A stretch of 64,000 bases of DNA, from NCBI GenBank assembly GCA_964404825.1, contig CAYOLQ010000005.1, positions 1-64,000 of the forward strand. The letters are read 5' to 3'. Below, in pieces: positions 18,778 through 26,628 of the stretch. The stretch is from JACJXF01 sp964404825 (GTDB lineage: Bacteria > Bacteroidota > Bacteroidia > Bacteroidales > GCA-2748055). The notes beneath the pieces were generated by a model, which did no database searches, had not been told where the DNA came from, and worked only from the letters and a program-made list of their open reading frames with translations. The translations under genes and the position numbers were made by a program. Every line of letters starts with the position of its first letter. The stretch's first letter is position 1.

Positions 18778-19347
18778 GTGAACCGTTATTCATCACAAGA
18801 ACTAATTAAAGGAATCCGAAAACGTGATAATACGGTTCTAAGATTTATTTATAGTAAGAATTTTCAAACAGTTTTACATTTTGTAATGAACAATAACGGT
18901 ACTGCAGAAGATGCCAAAGACATTTTCCAGGAAGCCATGATAGTTGTTTTTGAAAATGTACGCAAAGACAGGGATTTTAAGCTGGAAAGCTCCTTACAGA
19001 CATACATTTACTCCGTTGCAAGGATAATCTGGATAAAGCACCTGAATAAGAACAGAAATATTACAGTAAAACTTAATGAAGAACACGAATTCATTGAGTT
19101 TGAAGAGCCGCAGCCTTTTCAGGAACACGATTTCAAATATGCTCTTTACCAGAAGGTGTTTCTTGATCTTCCTGAAGATTGTCAGCTTATTCTTAAAATG
19201 TCGAATGAAGGGAAAACCAGCAAAGAAATTGCTGCCAAAATGGGACTTAAAAGCGAAAACTATATCATGAAGCGCAGGCACTATTGTAAAGAATACCTTA
19301 TTCGTTTAATAAGGGAACACCCTGACTTTCAATCCGATAAATTGTAG
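18778..19347 (+). CDS. ECF-like RNA polymerase sigma factor of the CHAT island
   Basis: The 189-residue protein has a sigma region 2 (AEDAKDIFQEAMIVVFENV, about 42-62, then YIYSVARIIWIKHL) and a region 4 helix-turn-helix (GKTSKEIAAKMGLKSENYIM, about 145-164). Region 1 and 3 are absent, as in extracytoplasmic-function sigma factors. The start is GTG at 18778. It should direct RNA polymerase to a small set of promoters and be held back by an anti-sigma factor; the likely partner is the membrane protein at 22671. It is convergent with the CHAT gene, with only 3 bases between the stops. Its DNA target motif could not be identified. Confidence 0.85.
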   Translation: MNRYSSQELIKGIRKRDNTVLRFIYSKNFQTVLHFVMNNNGTAEDAKDIFQEAMIVVFENVRKDRDFKLESSLQTYIYSVARIIWIKHLNKNRNITVKLNEEHEFIEFEEPQPFQEHDFKYALYQKVFLDLPEDCQLILKMSNEGKTSKEIAAKMGLKSENYIMKRRHYCKEYLIRLIREHPDFQSDKL

Positions 19348-19350
19348 ACC

Positions 19351-22185
19351 CTAAGCAGCATTCTTTCTCTGACCTTTTTCCTGTTTTCTGTAATTTCTGT
19401 AGTAAGCACCAACTACTCCAAGAGGTATTATAAGCAGAAATGCATTTAGTGCTGCCAGATCTGTACTGAATGGATAAATTGGTGAGGAATCACCGATTAC
19501 GACAAAAGAAGCCCAGAAAAACGGGTTTGATTGTAATGGATCGGCTCCGTTTAGAAAAATTAACTTCGATTCACGTAAAGCTTCGGGTTTTGTTCTGTGT
19601 TCAATAAGATATTTGTAAAATTCAGTTATAAGGGAAACTGTACATCCATCGTTAACCTCCCACAATGTCATTAATATGGAAGGGCAACCGGCATAGGCAA
19701 ATCCACGGGCCAGACTCTGAACACCCTCACCGGGCTGAATTTTCCCATAACCGCTGGAACAGGAGGAAAGTACTGTCAGACTCGCGTTAAGCTTAAGATT
19801 ATAAATCTCATAGGTATGTAACAAACCGTCTTCTGATCCATCGGGAACCTGAGTAAATATAAGCTTTGACAGCAAGGGGTCATTATTGTCAATCATAGTA
19901 TGCATCGCAAGGTGCAGGATACTGTAGCGACCGGCTCTTTCTTTAAATGCAGATTCTTTGGCAGACATGTTAAGGAATGCATCCGTTTTATGCATTTCTG
20001 ATATCTGCACAACCTCACGGTTTACACCCGGAAGATTTTCCAGATCAAGGTATACCTGATTAGGGTTTTCTCTGGATTGACTGTTCCCTGGACCAATATT
20101 TGAATAAGCTGGAGCAAATGCGAGGATTGACTCACTGGGTATCCTTATATGCTGTATTGGATTAAAATGGATGGTTGAAGAAAATGAGTATCCTACCGAG
20201 TAATCCTTAATAAGATAAGGCATATGCCGGTAGTTGACCTTTCCGGGGGGTACATATGAAGTAAGAAGTGCATCAAATGGAAGATAGGAGATAGCACCGT
20301 CAGGAATTATTATAAGATTTACCCCATCAAGCTGATCCTTAACCGGTTCAATTACATAGGTATAAAGCTCATGAGCCAGGGAAATGTACTTGTTGAAGGT
20401 TTCATTAACATCATTCTCAAAACTCTGAGTGGTTATCAGATTCAGAAATTCGATGCACTTATCTTCAAAACCCTTAGGTATATTTACAATAACAGCATCT
20501 GTTTTAGTCCTGCTTGCAGTATAAATGATCAATACTGAATCAAGATAGGAGTATTCAAGAAGTACTGTATTCTTGTCTATTTTCTTCTGAATTTCATGCA
20601 AATCCGTTATATCTTCATCGAATTTCAAACGGTAATACTCAGGATATTCCCTTTCCAGTTTTCGTAATAATTTGTCGTATTGAAGAGTGGTGTTAAAAAG
20701 TTGATTTTCCCAGTTCGAAATTTTTTCTTTGTCGGGCAAAGGGTATTGTTTTTCTTTATACAGGAGCTCGTCGTAAAGTGATAGCTGACGGTTAAGTTCC
20801 TCTTCCTGCTTCCTTATCTTTTCAGGAACATCGCCAAAATTCATTGCTTTTTCACTACGCATTGCCGACAACAGAGTAAAAGCTTTTCCTTTTTCGTTTA
20901 CTTCAAACGCCTTATACAGAAATTGTTTATCACCTGTCAGGCGGTATTGTTCCAGAGCTACCCTCTGGGTAAGACCGTAAACAAAACGCTCCTTCTTCGA
21001 AACAAGAAACTGACCTTGTTCGGAAGTAATTCTGTAGCGCATTTTCTGTATCGTATTTATACTTCTGAGACAATTTTCAAGACTTGCTGCGAGTATGGAG
21101 GTATCATGATTAACATTATAATATTTGAACATGATTTCACCTTTGTTTTTGAAAAGCACATTATTCCGAAGCTCTTCATAGACAGATGATACCGGAGGAG
21201 ATTTCAATATGTTCGAAATCAGAAATCCGTGATACTGTACAATTAATGCCTTTTGATAATTTTCAAGGGCCTCTTTATACATTCCCTTTATTTCATAACA
21301 ATTGCCGCGATTATTATAAAGTGTATACAAATTAATATTATCAAATGTTGTGGAATCAATTCTTTCCTCCATAGAATTATATAAAACAATAGCTTCATCT
21401 ATTTTATTGAGTTTATAATATAGAAAAGTAATATACTCCAGTTGTATTCTTGTTCCAAGAACACCGGATAATGTCTTTTTATTTAGTTCAAAATAGGTAT
21501 TCTTAGTTTCTTCAGCATTATTACTTTGATTAAAAATTTGAAACCTTACAAAGTCATTTAAAAATCTTTCCGATTTTGATAAAAGAACATTCTTTTCAAT
21601 GGATTCGAGACATTCAAGTGATTCAGTATATTTTCCAAGTCCATTAAGAGCTATAATTTTATTGTAAATGACACGTTTAAAAATTGCAGAATCTTCTGGC
21701 AGATTATTGAGAAAGTATTCCTCGGACTTTTCAAAATATGTGATTGCTGATTGTAAATCTCTAATTTTTAAAAATAGTACCCCTTTATTGCTTAATAGTT
21801 CATAATAAAAAGTTGGGTCAATATCGGCTGCTAAATCAATTGCTATATCGTAATAATACAGAGCCTCTTCAAATTTCCATGCAGCAGTTAAAATTAGGGC
21901 GAAATTATTGTAAACAAAGGCAAGTTTAAGGGTGTCATCCGGAGAGTAATTTTCCTTCAGACGTACCACATCCAGATACATACGGTATGCCTTTTCATAA
22001 TTTCCCTTATCTCTTTCCTCAAAAGCCCTGAGATGGATTTCTTTGAGAATTGACTCTGCCTGTTCATGACTTGTGTCAGCCGGTGCCGGACTAATAGAAA
22101 ATGACCCGTTTGCATATTGCAAAACAAACAGTAAAAAAATACAAATCCTGAAATTTTCTTTAATCATAATTTCAAAAATCGTCAA
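19351..22185 (-). CDS. Exported TPR-CHAT caspase-like protease with C-terminal membrane anchor
   Basis: This 944-residue protein begins with a signal sequence (about 9-30, CIFLLFVLQYANGSFS). Residues about 45-400 are tetratricopeptide repeats (for example NYEKAYRMYLDVVRLKENY and GMYKEALENYQKALIVQYHG). A charged coiled-coil linker follows (about 440-530). The CHAT domain covers about 600-890 and keeps the catalytic pair: H762 in LHLAMHTMID and C809 in LTVLSSCSSGYG, with the later ARGFAYAGCPSILMTLWEVN block. A hydrophobic helix near 911-929 and a basic tail (YRKQEKGQRKNAA) would anchor it in the inner membrane with TPR and CHAT in the periplasm. Its substrate is unknown; it is divergent from the 55-residue peptide gene and convergent with the sigma factor gene. 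Confidence 0.88.
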   Translation of the reverse strand: MTIFEIMIKENFRICIFLLFVLQYANGSFSISPAPADTSHEQAESILKEIHLRAFEERDKGNYEKAYRMYLDVVRLKENYSPDDTLKLAFVYNNFALILTAAWKFEEALYYYDIAIDLAADIDPTFYYELLSNKGVLFLKIRDLQSAITYFEKSEEYFLNNLPEDSAIFKRVIYNKIIALNGLGKYTESLECLESIEKNVLLSKSERFLNDFVRFQIFNQSNNAEETKNTYFELNKKTLSGVLGTRIQLEYITFLYYKLNKIDEAIVLYNSMEERIDSTTFDNINLYTLYNNRGNCYEIKGMYKEALENYQKALIVQYHGFLISNILKSPPVSSVYEELRNNVLFKNKGEIMFKYYNVNHDTSILAASLENCLRSINTIQKMRYRITSEQGQFLVSKKERFVYGLTQRVALEQYRLTGDKQFLYKAFEVNEKGKAFTLLSAMRSEKAMNFGDVPEKIRKQEEELNRQLSLYDELLYKEKQYPLPDKEKISNWENQLFNTTLQYDKLLRKLEREYPEYYRLKFDEDITDLHEIQKKIDKNTVLLEYSYLDSVLIIYTASRTKTDAVIVNIPKGFEDKCIEFLNLITTQSFENDVNETFNKYISLAHELYTYVIEPVKDQLDGVNLIIIPDGAISYLPFDALLTSYVPPGKVNYRHMPYLIKDYSVGYSFSSTIHFNPIQHIRIPSESILAFAPAYSNIGPGNSQSRENPNQVYLDLENLPGVNREVVQISEMHKTDAFLNMSAKESAFKERAGRYSILHLAMHTMIDNNDPLLSKLIFTQVPDGSEDGLLHTYEIYNLKLNASLTVLSSCSSGYGKIQPGEGVQSLARGFAYAGCPSILMTLWEVNDGCTVSLITEFYKYLIEHRTKPEALRESKLIFLNGADPLQSNPFFWASFVVIGDSSPIYPFSTDLAALNAFLLIIPLGVVGAYYRNYRKQEKGQRKNAA

Positions 22186-22367
22186 AATCTCACTTTTTAT
22201 TGGTTAAAAATACGATTTTTTTCCCAATTGTAAGTATCAGTATATCAATATATTAAAAAATATTTTTAAAAAAAGTGAAAAATAATTGATTTTTTTGGGT
22301 AAGGTTTGGGTCATTTTCGGTATTAAGAGATAGGAACCTATTCCTGATAACCCCAAAATAATAAACG

Positions 22368-22535
22368 ATGAAAACTTTAAACAACCTTTTCGGAAAAAAA
22401 TTAGTTAACGAGAAAATTTCTTTTTTTAGTAATTATTCGCTTAGCGGAATACAAATGATTGCGATAAAAGGTGGAGCAGAACCAGTTGTGTATGTAAATG
22501 ACCCATCTCAAACTACACCACCAAGGACTCTTTAG
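22368..22535 (+). CDS. 55-residue peptide with a double-glycine leader (putative ribosomal peptide precursor)
   Basis: An ATG at 22368 opens 55 codons ending in TAG at 22533-22535. The protein starts MKTLNNLFGKKLVNEKISFF and contains LSGIQMIAIKGG at residues 25-36. This fits the LSxxEMxxIxGG leader pattern seen in Bacteroidota ribosomal peptide precursors, with Gln in place of Glu. After the two glycines only 19 residues remain (AEPVVYVNDPSQTTPPRTL), rich in proline and threonine and lacking cysteine. No modifying enzyme or peptidase-transporter is in the window. The A-rich sequence before the ATG is normal for the phylum. It is divergent from the CHAT gene (182 bases) and 135 bases upstream of the anti-sigma gene. 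Alternative: a chance reading frame, made less likely by the leader match. Confidence 0.6.
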   Translation: MKTLNNLFGKKLVNEKISFFSNYSLSGIQMIAIKGGAEPVVYVNDPSQTTPPRTL

Positions 22536-22670
22536 TTTATATTAGAATTATATTACCAGATATACTAAAGCATTTAAGAAACAGGCGTTTGCGTGTTTTA
22601 GATTATAATTAGATAGACATGAGTTTATCTCATTTTGTAAGTATCTACTTGATATTTAATATTTACATAT

Positions 22671-23414
22671 ATGAATAGGAATAAGCATCTTATTTCGAAA
22701 TACCTGGAGGGTGAGCTCGATGCAATAACTGCTTCCAGGTTTGAGGAGGATCTTAAAAACGACCCGAAACTCAAACAGGAGTTTGATTTATACAAAGAGG
22801 TCGATGAGGCTCTCGCTGACACCGAAGTTCTTGAATTCAGGATGCAATTGCGTGAAATGCATACACAGTTTGCTCCTGAGACAGCTATTACTTCAAAACC
22901 ACGCGTCCGAAGAATGGCACGGGTGGCTGTTGCCGCATCCCTGGCTATGCTTCTCGGCTTTTCAGCCATTAATCTTTTCAGGTATACAAGTAGTCAGAAA
23001 GTAATTGAAAAGTATTACCAACCATACGATATTACATCCACCAATCGTTCCGGTAGTTCGGAAACAGATCGGGCATTGCGGAATGCTCTCGAAAAATATC
23101 AGAATCATGAGTACAGTGAGGCTGTAGTGTTGTTTGAAAAGGTTCTTGAAAAAGATCCAGCGCAGATCGCAACTCAATTGTATTCAGGTATTTCTTATTT
23201 CGAAATTGCCGAATACCAAAAAGCTGGAAATTCATTTTCAAAGGTTATTGAACACGATGATAACCTTTACATTGAACAGGCTAAATGGTATCTCGGATTT
23301 TGTTATCTGAAAACCGAAGAAAAAGAAAAAGCAATTATTCAGTTTACGGAAATTGCAAAATCGGATAGTTATTATAGTGAAAAAGCTAAGGCAATTCTGA
23401 GGAAAATACGCTAA
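22671..23414 (+). CDS. Membrane anti-sigma-like protein with periplasmic TPR domain
   Basis: The 247 residues divide clearly. Residues 1-80 are cytoplasmic and look like a zinc-less anti-sigma domain (ISKYLEGELDAITASRFEED, then LKQEFDLYKEVDEALAD). One transmembrane helix lies at about 84-103 after RVRRMAR. Residues about 130-245 are three tetratricopeptide repeats (YSEAVVLFEKVLEKDPAQIA, YQKAGNSFSKVIEHDD, KEKAIIQFTEIAKSDSYYSE) that would face the periplasm. It probably holds the sigma factor of 18778 at the membrane; the TPRs could bind the TPR-CHAT protease or another envelope protein (inference). The histidine kinase gene follows after 23 bases, likely in the same transcript. Confidence 0.75.
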   Translation: MNRNKHLISKYLEGELDAITASRFEEDLKNDPKLKQEFDLYKEVDEALADTEVLEFRMQLREMHTQFAPETAITSKPRVRRMARVAVAASLAMLLGFSAINLFRYTSSQKVIEKYYQPYDITSTNRSGSSETDRALRNALEKYQNHEYSEAVVLFEKVLEKDPAQIATQLYSGISYFEIAEYQKAGNSFSKVIEHDDNLYIEQAKWYLGFCYLKTEEKEKAIIQFTEIAKSDSYYSEKAKAILRKIR

Positions 23415-23437
23415 TTACCGGGCTAAATATCTCTCTC

Positions 23438-24292
23438 ATGACAGGCAAACCTACATACGAGGAGTTGTTGAAATACGTAGCTGAACTGGAAAAAAAAGTC
23501 CGGCAGCTTGAAATTAAATTTGACGAGAACAGGCTAAAAACTGAAAGGATAAAAGCCAGATTCCTGTCGAGTGTTTCACACGAGCTGCGTACTCCAATGA
23601 ATGCAATTCTTGGGTTTTCCAATCTGCTTATCGATAAAAACATAACAAGCGATAAGAAGGAAGAGTATATGGAGCATATTAACCAGAGCGGGAATAGTTT
23701 GCTTACCATTGTTGATGCTATGATCGATGCCTCACTTCTGGAAGTAAACGAACTCAAAATTAATAAGGAGAGGGTAAATCTGAATATGCTGATACAGCAG
23801 GTTTATCATTATTTTAATATCGATAAACACAAACTGGGTAAGGATCATATTGCATTATTATTGAATAAGGGTAACCGTAGAGAAGATTTTATGATAGTAA
23901 CCGACCAATACCGTCTTACCCAGGTGCTATCGAGCTTATTAAGTAACGCACTTAAATTTACAACTAAAGGAATTATAGAATTTGGTTACTTTATCAGAGA
24001 GGATCAAAAAATTCAGTTCTTTGTTAAAGACAGTGGAAAAGGAATTTTAAATGAAAAGGCAGGAGCAATTTTCAATAAATTTGAAAAGCAGGATGAGGAT
24101 TATGGCACATCCGAAGGAGGAGTAGGTCTGGGTTTAACACTTGCCAAGGGTATTATATCACTTTTGGGAGGGGATATATGGGTCGAATCAAATATCTTCC
24201 ATGGTTCAACTTTCAGTTTTACAATAGATTATCTTGAAAAGCATAACGAGATTGAGGCCAGCAGGCAGTCAATCCGGTCAATACTTGTTTAG
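23438..24292 (+). CDS. Soluble histidine kinase without a sensor domain
   Basis: The 284-residue protein has a short coiled coil (residues 8-40), then the phosphoacceptor region SSVSHELRTPMNAILGF with H48, and a HATPase domain from about 145 with N box LLSNALKFTTKG, G1 box VKDSGKGI, F region IFNKFEKQ and G2 box GVGLGLTLAKGI. There is no transmembrane helix, PAS domain or receiver domain, and no response regulator gene is near. It could take a signal by protein contact through the coiled coil. It lies 23 bases after the anti-sigma/TPR gene, which suggests a shared transcript. Confidence 0.88.
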   Translation: MTGKPTYEELLKYVAELEKKVRQLEIKFDENRLKTERIKARFLSSVSHELRTPMNAILGFSNLLIDKNITSDKKEEYMEHINQSGNSLLTIVDAMIDASLLEVNELKINKERVNLNMLIQQVYHYFNIDKHKLGKDHIALLLNKGNRREDFMIVTDQYRLTQVLSSLLSNALKFTTKGIIEFGYFIREDQKIQFFVKDSGKGILNEKAGAIFNKFEKQDEDYGTSEGGVGLGLTLAKGIISLLGGDIWVESNIFHGSTFSFTIDYLEKHNEIEASRQSIRSILV

Positions 24293-24430
24293 TTTTCGTT
24301 CTTTATTTTTTGGGGTTTTTGGAGAGGTATATAGCTTGTAGAAGTAAATTCTCCGAAAATAAATTTTTAGGAATACTCTTTTTCTGTATTGCTATTGTCG
24401 ATAAACCTTCTTGATTTTAAGGGGTTAGAA

Positions 24431-24835
24431 TCAAAAAGGTAAATCGTCAAGTTCTTCAGCAGATGCAGAGAACTCTTTATTATCAGATATTGGCGCCTGA
24501 GAAACATCAGGAAAACCGGAAGAATCAGAACCTGTGTTCTGAGAACCTAGTTTTTCAAGTTTCCAGGCTTCAAGATTTGTAAAGTAATTTACATTACCAT
24601 CTTTTTCCCACTTACGTCCGCGAAGGTTAAAACTTACTTTAACCATATCACCGACTTTAACCTGATCGGGTAGTGAGCACTTGTCCTGAGTTACCTGAAA
24701 TTTGACATAGTCTTTGAAGTCAAAACCATTTTTGGTTTCAGCCTGCTCAATAACGAATTCTCTCTTTTTAAATTTATCGCTGATTGCTGTTGTTGGGTAT
24801 ACTTCGATAAGTTTACCAGTTGTTTCGAAGCTCAT
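24431..24835 (-). CDS. DUF3127 protein with an SSB-like acidic tail
   Basis: The 134-residue protein matches the DUF3127 family, an OB-fold-like group of Bacteroidota (FETTGKLIEVYPTTAISDKF, then KVGDMVKVSFNLRGRKWE). After about residue 100 comes a low-complexity linker, and the C-terminus is EELDDLPF. That ending resembles the acidic DDDIPF tip of single-stranded DNA-binding protein, which recruits repair and replication proteins. The function of the family is not established; binding single-stranded DNA or RNA is a reasonable inference. It stands alone, 95 bases downstream of the FKBP gene on the same strand. Confidence 0.82.
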   Translation of the reverse strand: MSFETTGKLIEVYPTTAISDKFKKREFVIEQAETKNGFDFKDYVKFQVTQDKCSLPDQVKVGDMVKVSFNLRGRKWEKDGNVNYFTNLEAWKLEKLGSQNTGSDSSGFPDVSQAPISDNKEFSASAEELDDLPF

Positions 24836-24930
24836 TTTTTTGTGTTTAATTGTAAAAGAAAAGGCCAGAGAACTCTCTAACCTTTTCCTGTTAATGTCGT
24901 GAAAACCGAAATATCAGTATTGAAACCTGA

Positions 24931-25686
24931 TTATTTTACTTTTATTACTTTAAGTAATTCCACTTCGAAAATTAATGTTGAGTTGGGTTCAATAGTTCTG
25001 GCTCCAGCTTCTCCATAAGCTATCTCTGAAGGTATAAATAATTTGTATTTATCTCCTTCTCTCATAAGTTGCAAACCTTCTGTCCAGCCAGGTATAACCT
25101 GATTAAGCTTAAAAGTAACCGGTTCGCCACGTTCAACTGAACTGTCAAATACAGTTCCATCAAGCAATGTTCCTGTGTAATGAACCGTTACACTGTCTGA
25201 TGCAAGAGGTGAGATGCCATTACCTTTTACCAAAACTTCATATTGAAGTCCTGAAGCTGTGGTGGTTACTCCGTCCCGGCCTTTATTGGTTTCGAGAAAT
25301 TTCGTACCATCCTCTAAATTTTTACCGGCCTTTTCATCTGCTTTGGCCATCATTTTTGTTTGCTGTTTCATTGAGAAGTTTTGAAGGAATCCCTGAACTG
25401 CCATAGGATCCATAATGTCGTTTACTTCATTCAAACCATCCTTTACTCCATTTACAAAACCTTCTTTTGGGAATTCCTCATCTGCCAGAATCTGGTCCAG
25501 ACTTGTAAGCGTTCCACCACCCATATACATTCCGTATGCATAGGCGAAAGAATCCAATTCGGTATTTAATTTGGTTGAGTTTCCGATTTTCAATGTCTTA
25601 GTAACCGGGAAGAAACTACCTGCGATGTAGCCACCAATCAGAACAACTATTCCAACAACGATGACTATGATTTTTTGATTTTTCAT
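24931..25686 (-). CDS. FKBP-type peptidyl-prolyl isomerase, membrane-anchored
   Basis: The 251 residues start with a transmembrane or uncleaved signal segment (about 6-25). An FKBP N-terminal dimerisation-like region (LDSFAYAYGMYMG) is followed by the catalytic FKBP domain at about 155-248, with SVTVHYTGTLLDGTVFDSS, FKLNQVIPGWTEGLQLMREG and IPSEIAYGEAGA. It would help proline-containing proteins fold in the periplasm. Gene order suggests no special partner; it is on the minus strand between MnmD and DUF3127. Confidence 0.9.
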   Translation of the reverse strand: MKNQKIIVIVVGIVVLIGGYIAGSFFPVTKTLKIGNSTKLNTELDSFAYAYGMYMGGGTLTSLDQILADEEFPKEGFVNGVKDGLNEVNDIMDPMAVQGFLQNFSMKQQTKMMAKADEKAGKNLEDGTKFLETNKGRDGVTTTASGLQYEVLVKGNGISPLASDSVTVHYTGTLLDGTVFDSSVERGEPVTFKLNQVIPGWTEGLQLMREGDKYKLFIPSEIAYGEAGARTIEPNSTLIFEVELLKVIKVK

Positions 25687-25760
25687 GTGTTTATTTACGT
25701 TTATAATACAATGGCTGCGAAGTTAGAGAAATATCTTTTAAGAGATACTTTTTTTACTGA

Positions 25761-26414
25761 TTATTTAATGGCTCTCAAAATATGTTTTTTTCCGGGCGGA
25801 CCTTCCAGCTTTTCTACACGGAATCCACATGAAATTAGGTTTCTTCTTACCTCTCCTTTAGCTGAATACGTCATAAGTATACCACCACTTTTCATTGAAT
25901 CGAATATTTTCTGAAATAAATGAGTCTTCCATAATTCAGGCTCTTTATCCGGAGAGAAGGCATCGTAATACACAAGATCATTACCTGCCGGGATAGAATA
26001 ATTCAGAAAATCGCCATGAATTTTGTGCAGGCAAAACTTCCCACTCTCGGAATCCTTATCCCATTCAGAGTTATGAATCGATGCAAATAGTTCCCCTGAT
26101 CCTTCTGGTAAAATGGATGGGTAATTTAGCTGTGACCACAAATGCCTTGATAAAGGAAACTTTTCAATACTGTAATATTTTACCCTGATATTACTTTTTT
26201 GCGATTCAATATAAGTTAAAAGAGTGTTTAATCCGGTGCCAAATCCCATTTCAAAAACCTGAACCGGATTTCTATCAACTGCCAGAAACCCATTTCTGAT
26301 AAAGATATGCATGGATTCCTGTATGGCTCCAAATACTGAATGATATTGTTCATCCAAATCCGCCCTGTATAATGTGTGTGAGCCGTCCTGTGTGGTTATT
26401 AGATCTAATCGCAT
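25761..26414 (-). CDS. mnmD: tRNA 5-methylaminomethyl-2-thiouridine(34) methyltransferase MnmD
   Basis: The 217 residues match the methyltransferase half of MnmC: TQDGSHTLYRADLDEQYHS at the start, the SAM motif VFEMGFGTGLNTLLT, and YYDAFSPDKEPELW with the later GGILMTYSAKGEVRRNL. It carries out the last methylation of the modified wobble uridine of certain tRNAs. The oxidoreductase half found in enterobacterial MnmC is absent; Bacteroidota commonly have the stand-alone form. A long AT-rich gap of 205 bases follows upstream. Confidence 0.88.
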   Translation of the reverse strand: MRLDLITTQDGSHTLYRADLDEQYHSVFGAIQESMHIFIRNGFLAVDRNPVQVFEMGFGTGLNTLLTYIESQKSNIRVKYYSIEKFPLSRHLWSQLNYPSILPEGSGELFASIHNSEWDKDSESGKFCLHKIHGDFLNYSIPAGNDLVYYDAFSPDKEPELWKTHLFQKIFDSMKSGGILMTYSAKGEVRRNLISCGFRVEKLEGPPGKKHILRAIK

Positions 26415-26628
26415 TTCATTAGAACTCCTGATTTGATATCCAGCAAAGCTAAGGGATAAAACGAGTACAAATATTAATAACAGAATAAATGTGGAAGGGA
26501 ACTTAAAACGAGCATATATTATTATAAAAATAGTAGAGTAATATAGAATATTAATAAAATTATAATATATTAATAAACAATTGTATATAATAATTTATAT
26601 TACTATAATTGTATGATAATTGTATGAA

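Noticed and set aside
19351..22185. TPR-CHAT protease of the CRISPR-linked gRAMP (Craspase) type
   Set aside because: No CRISPR array or Cas7-11-like gene is nearby, and this protein has an export signal and a membrane anchor.
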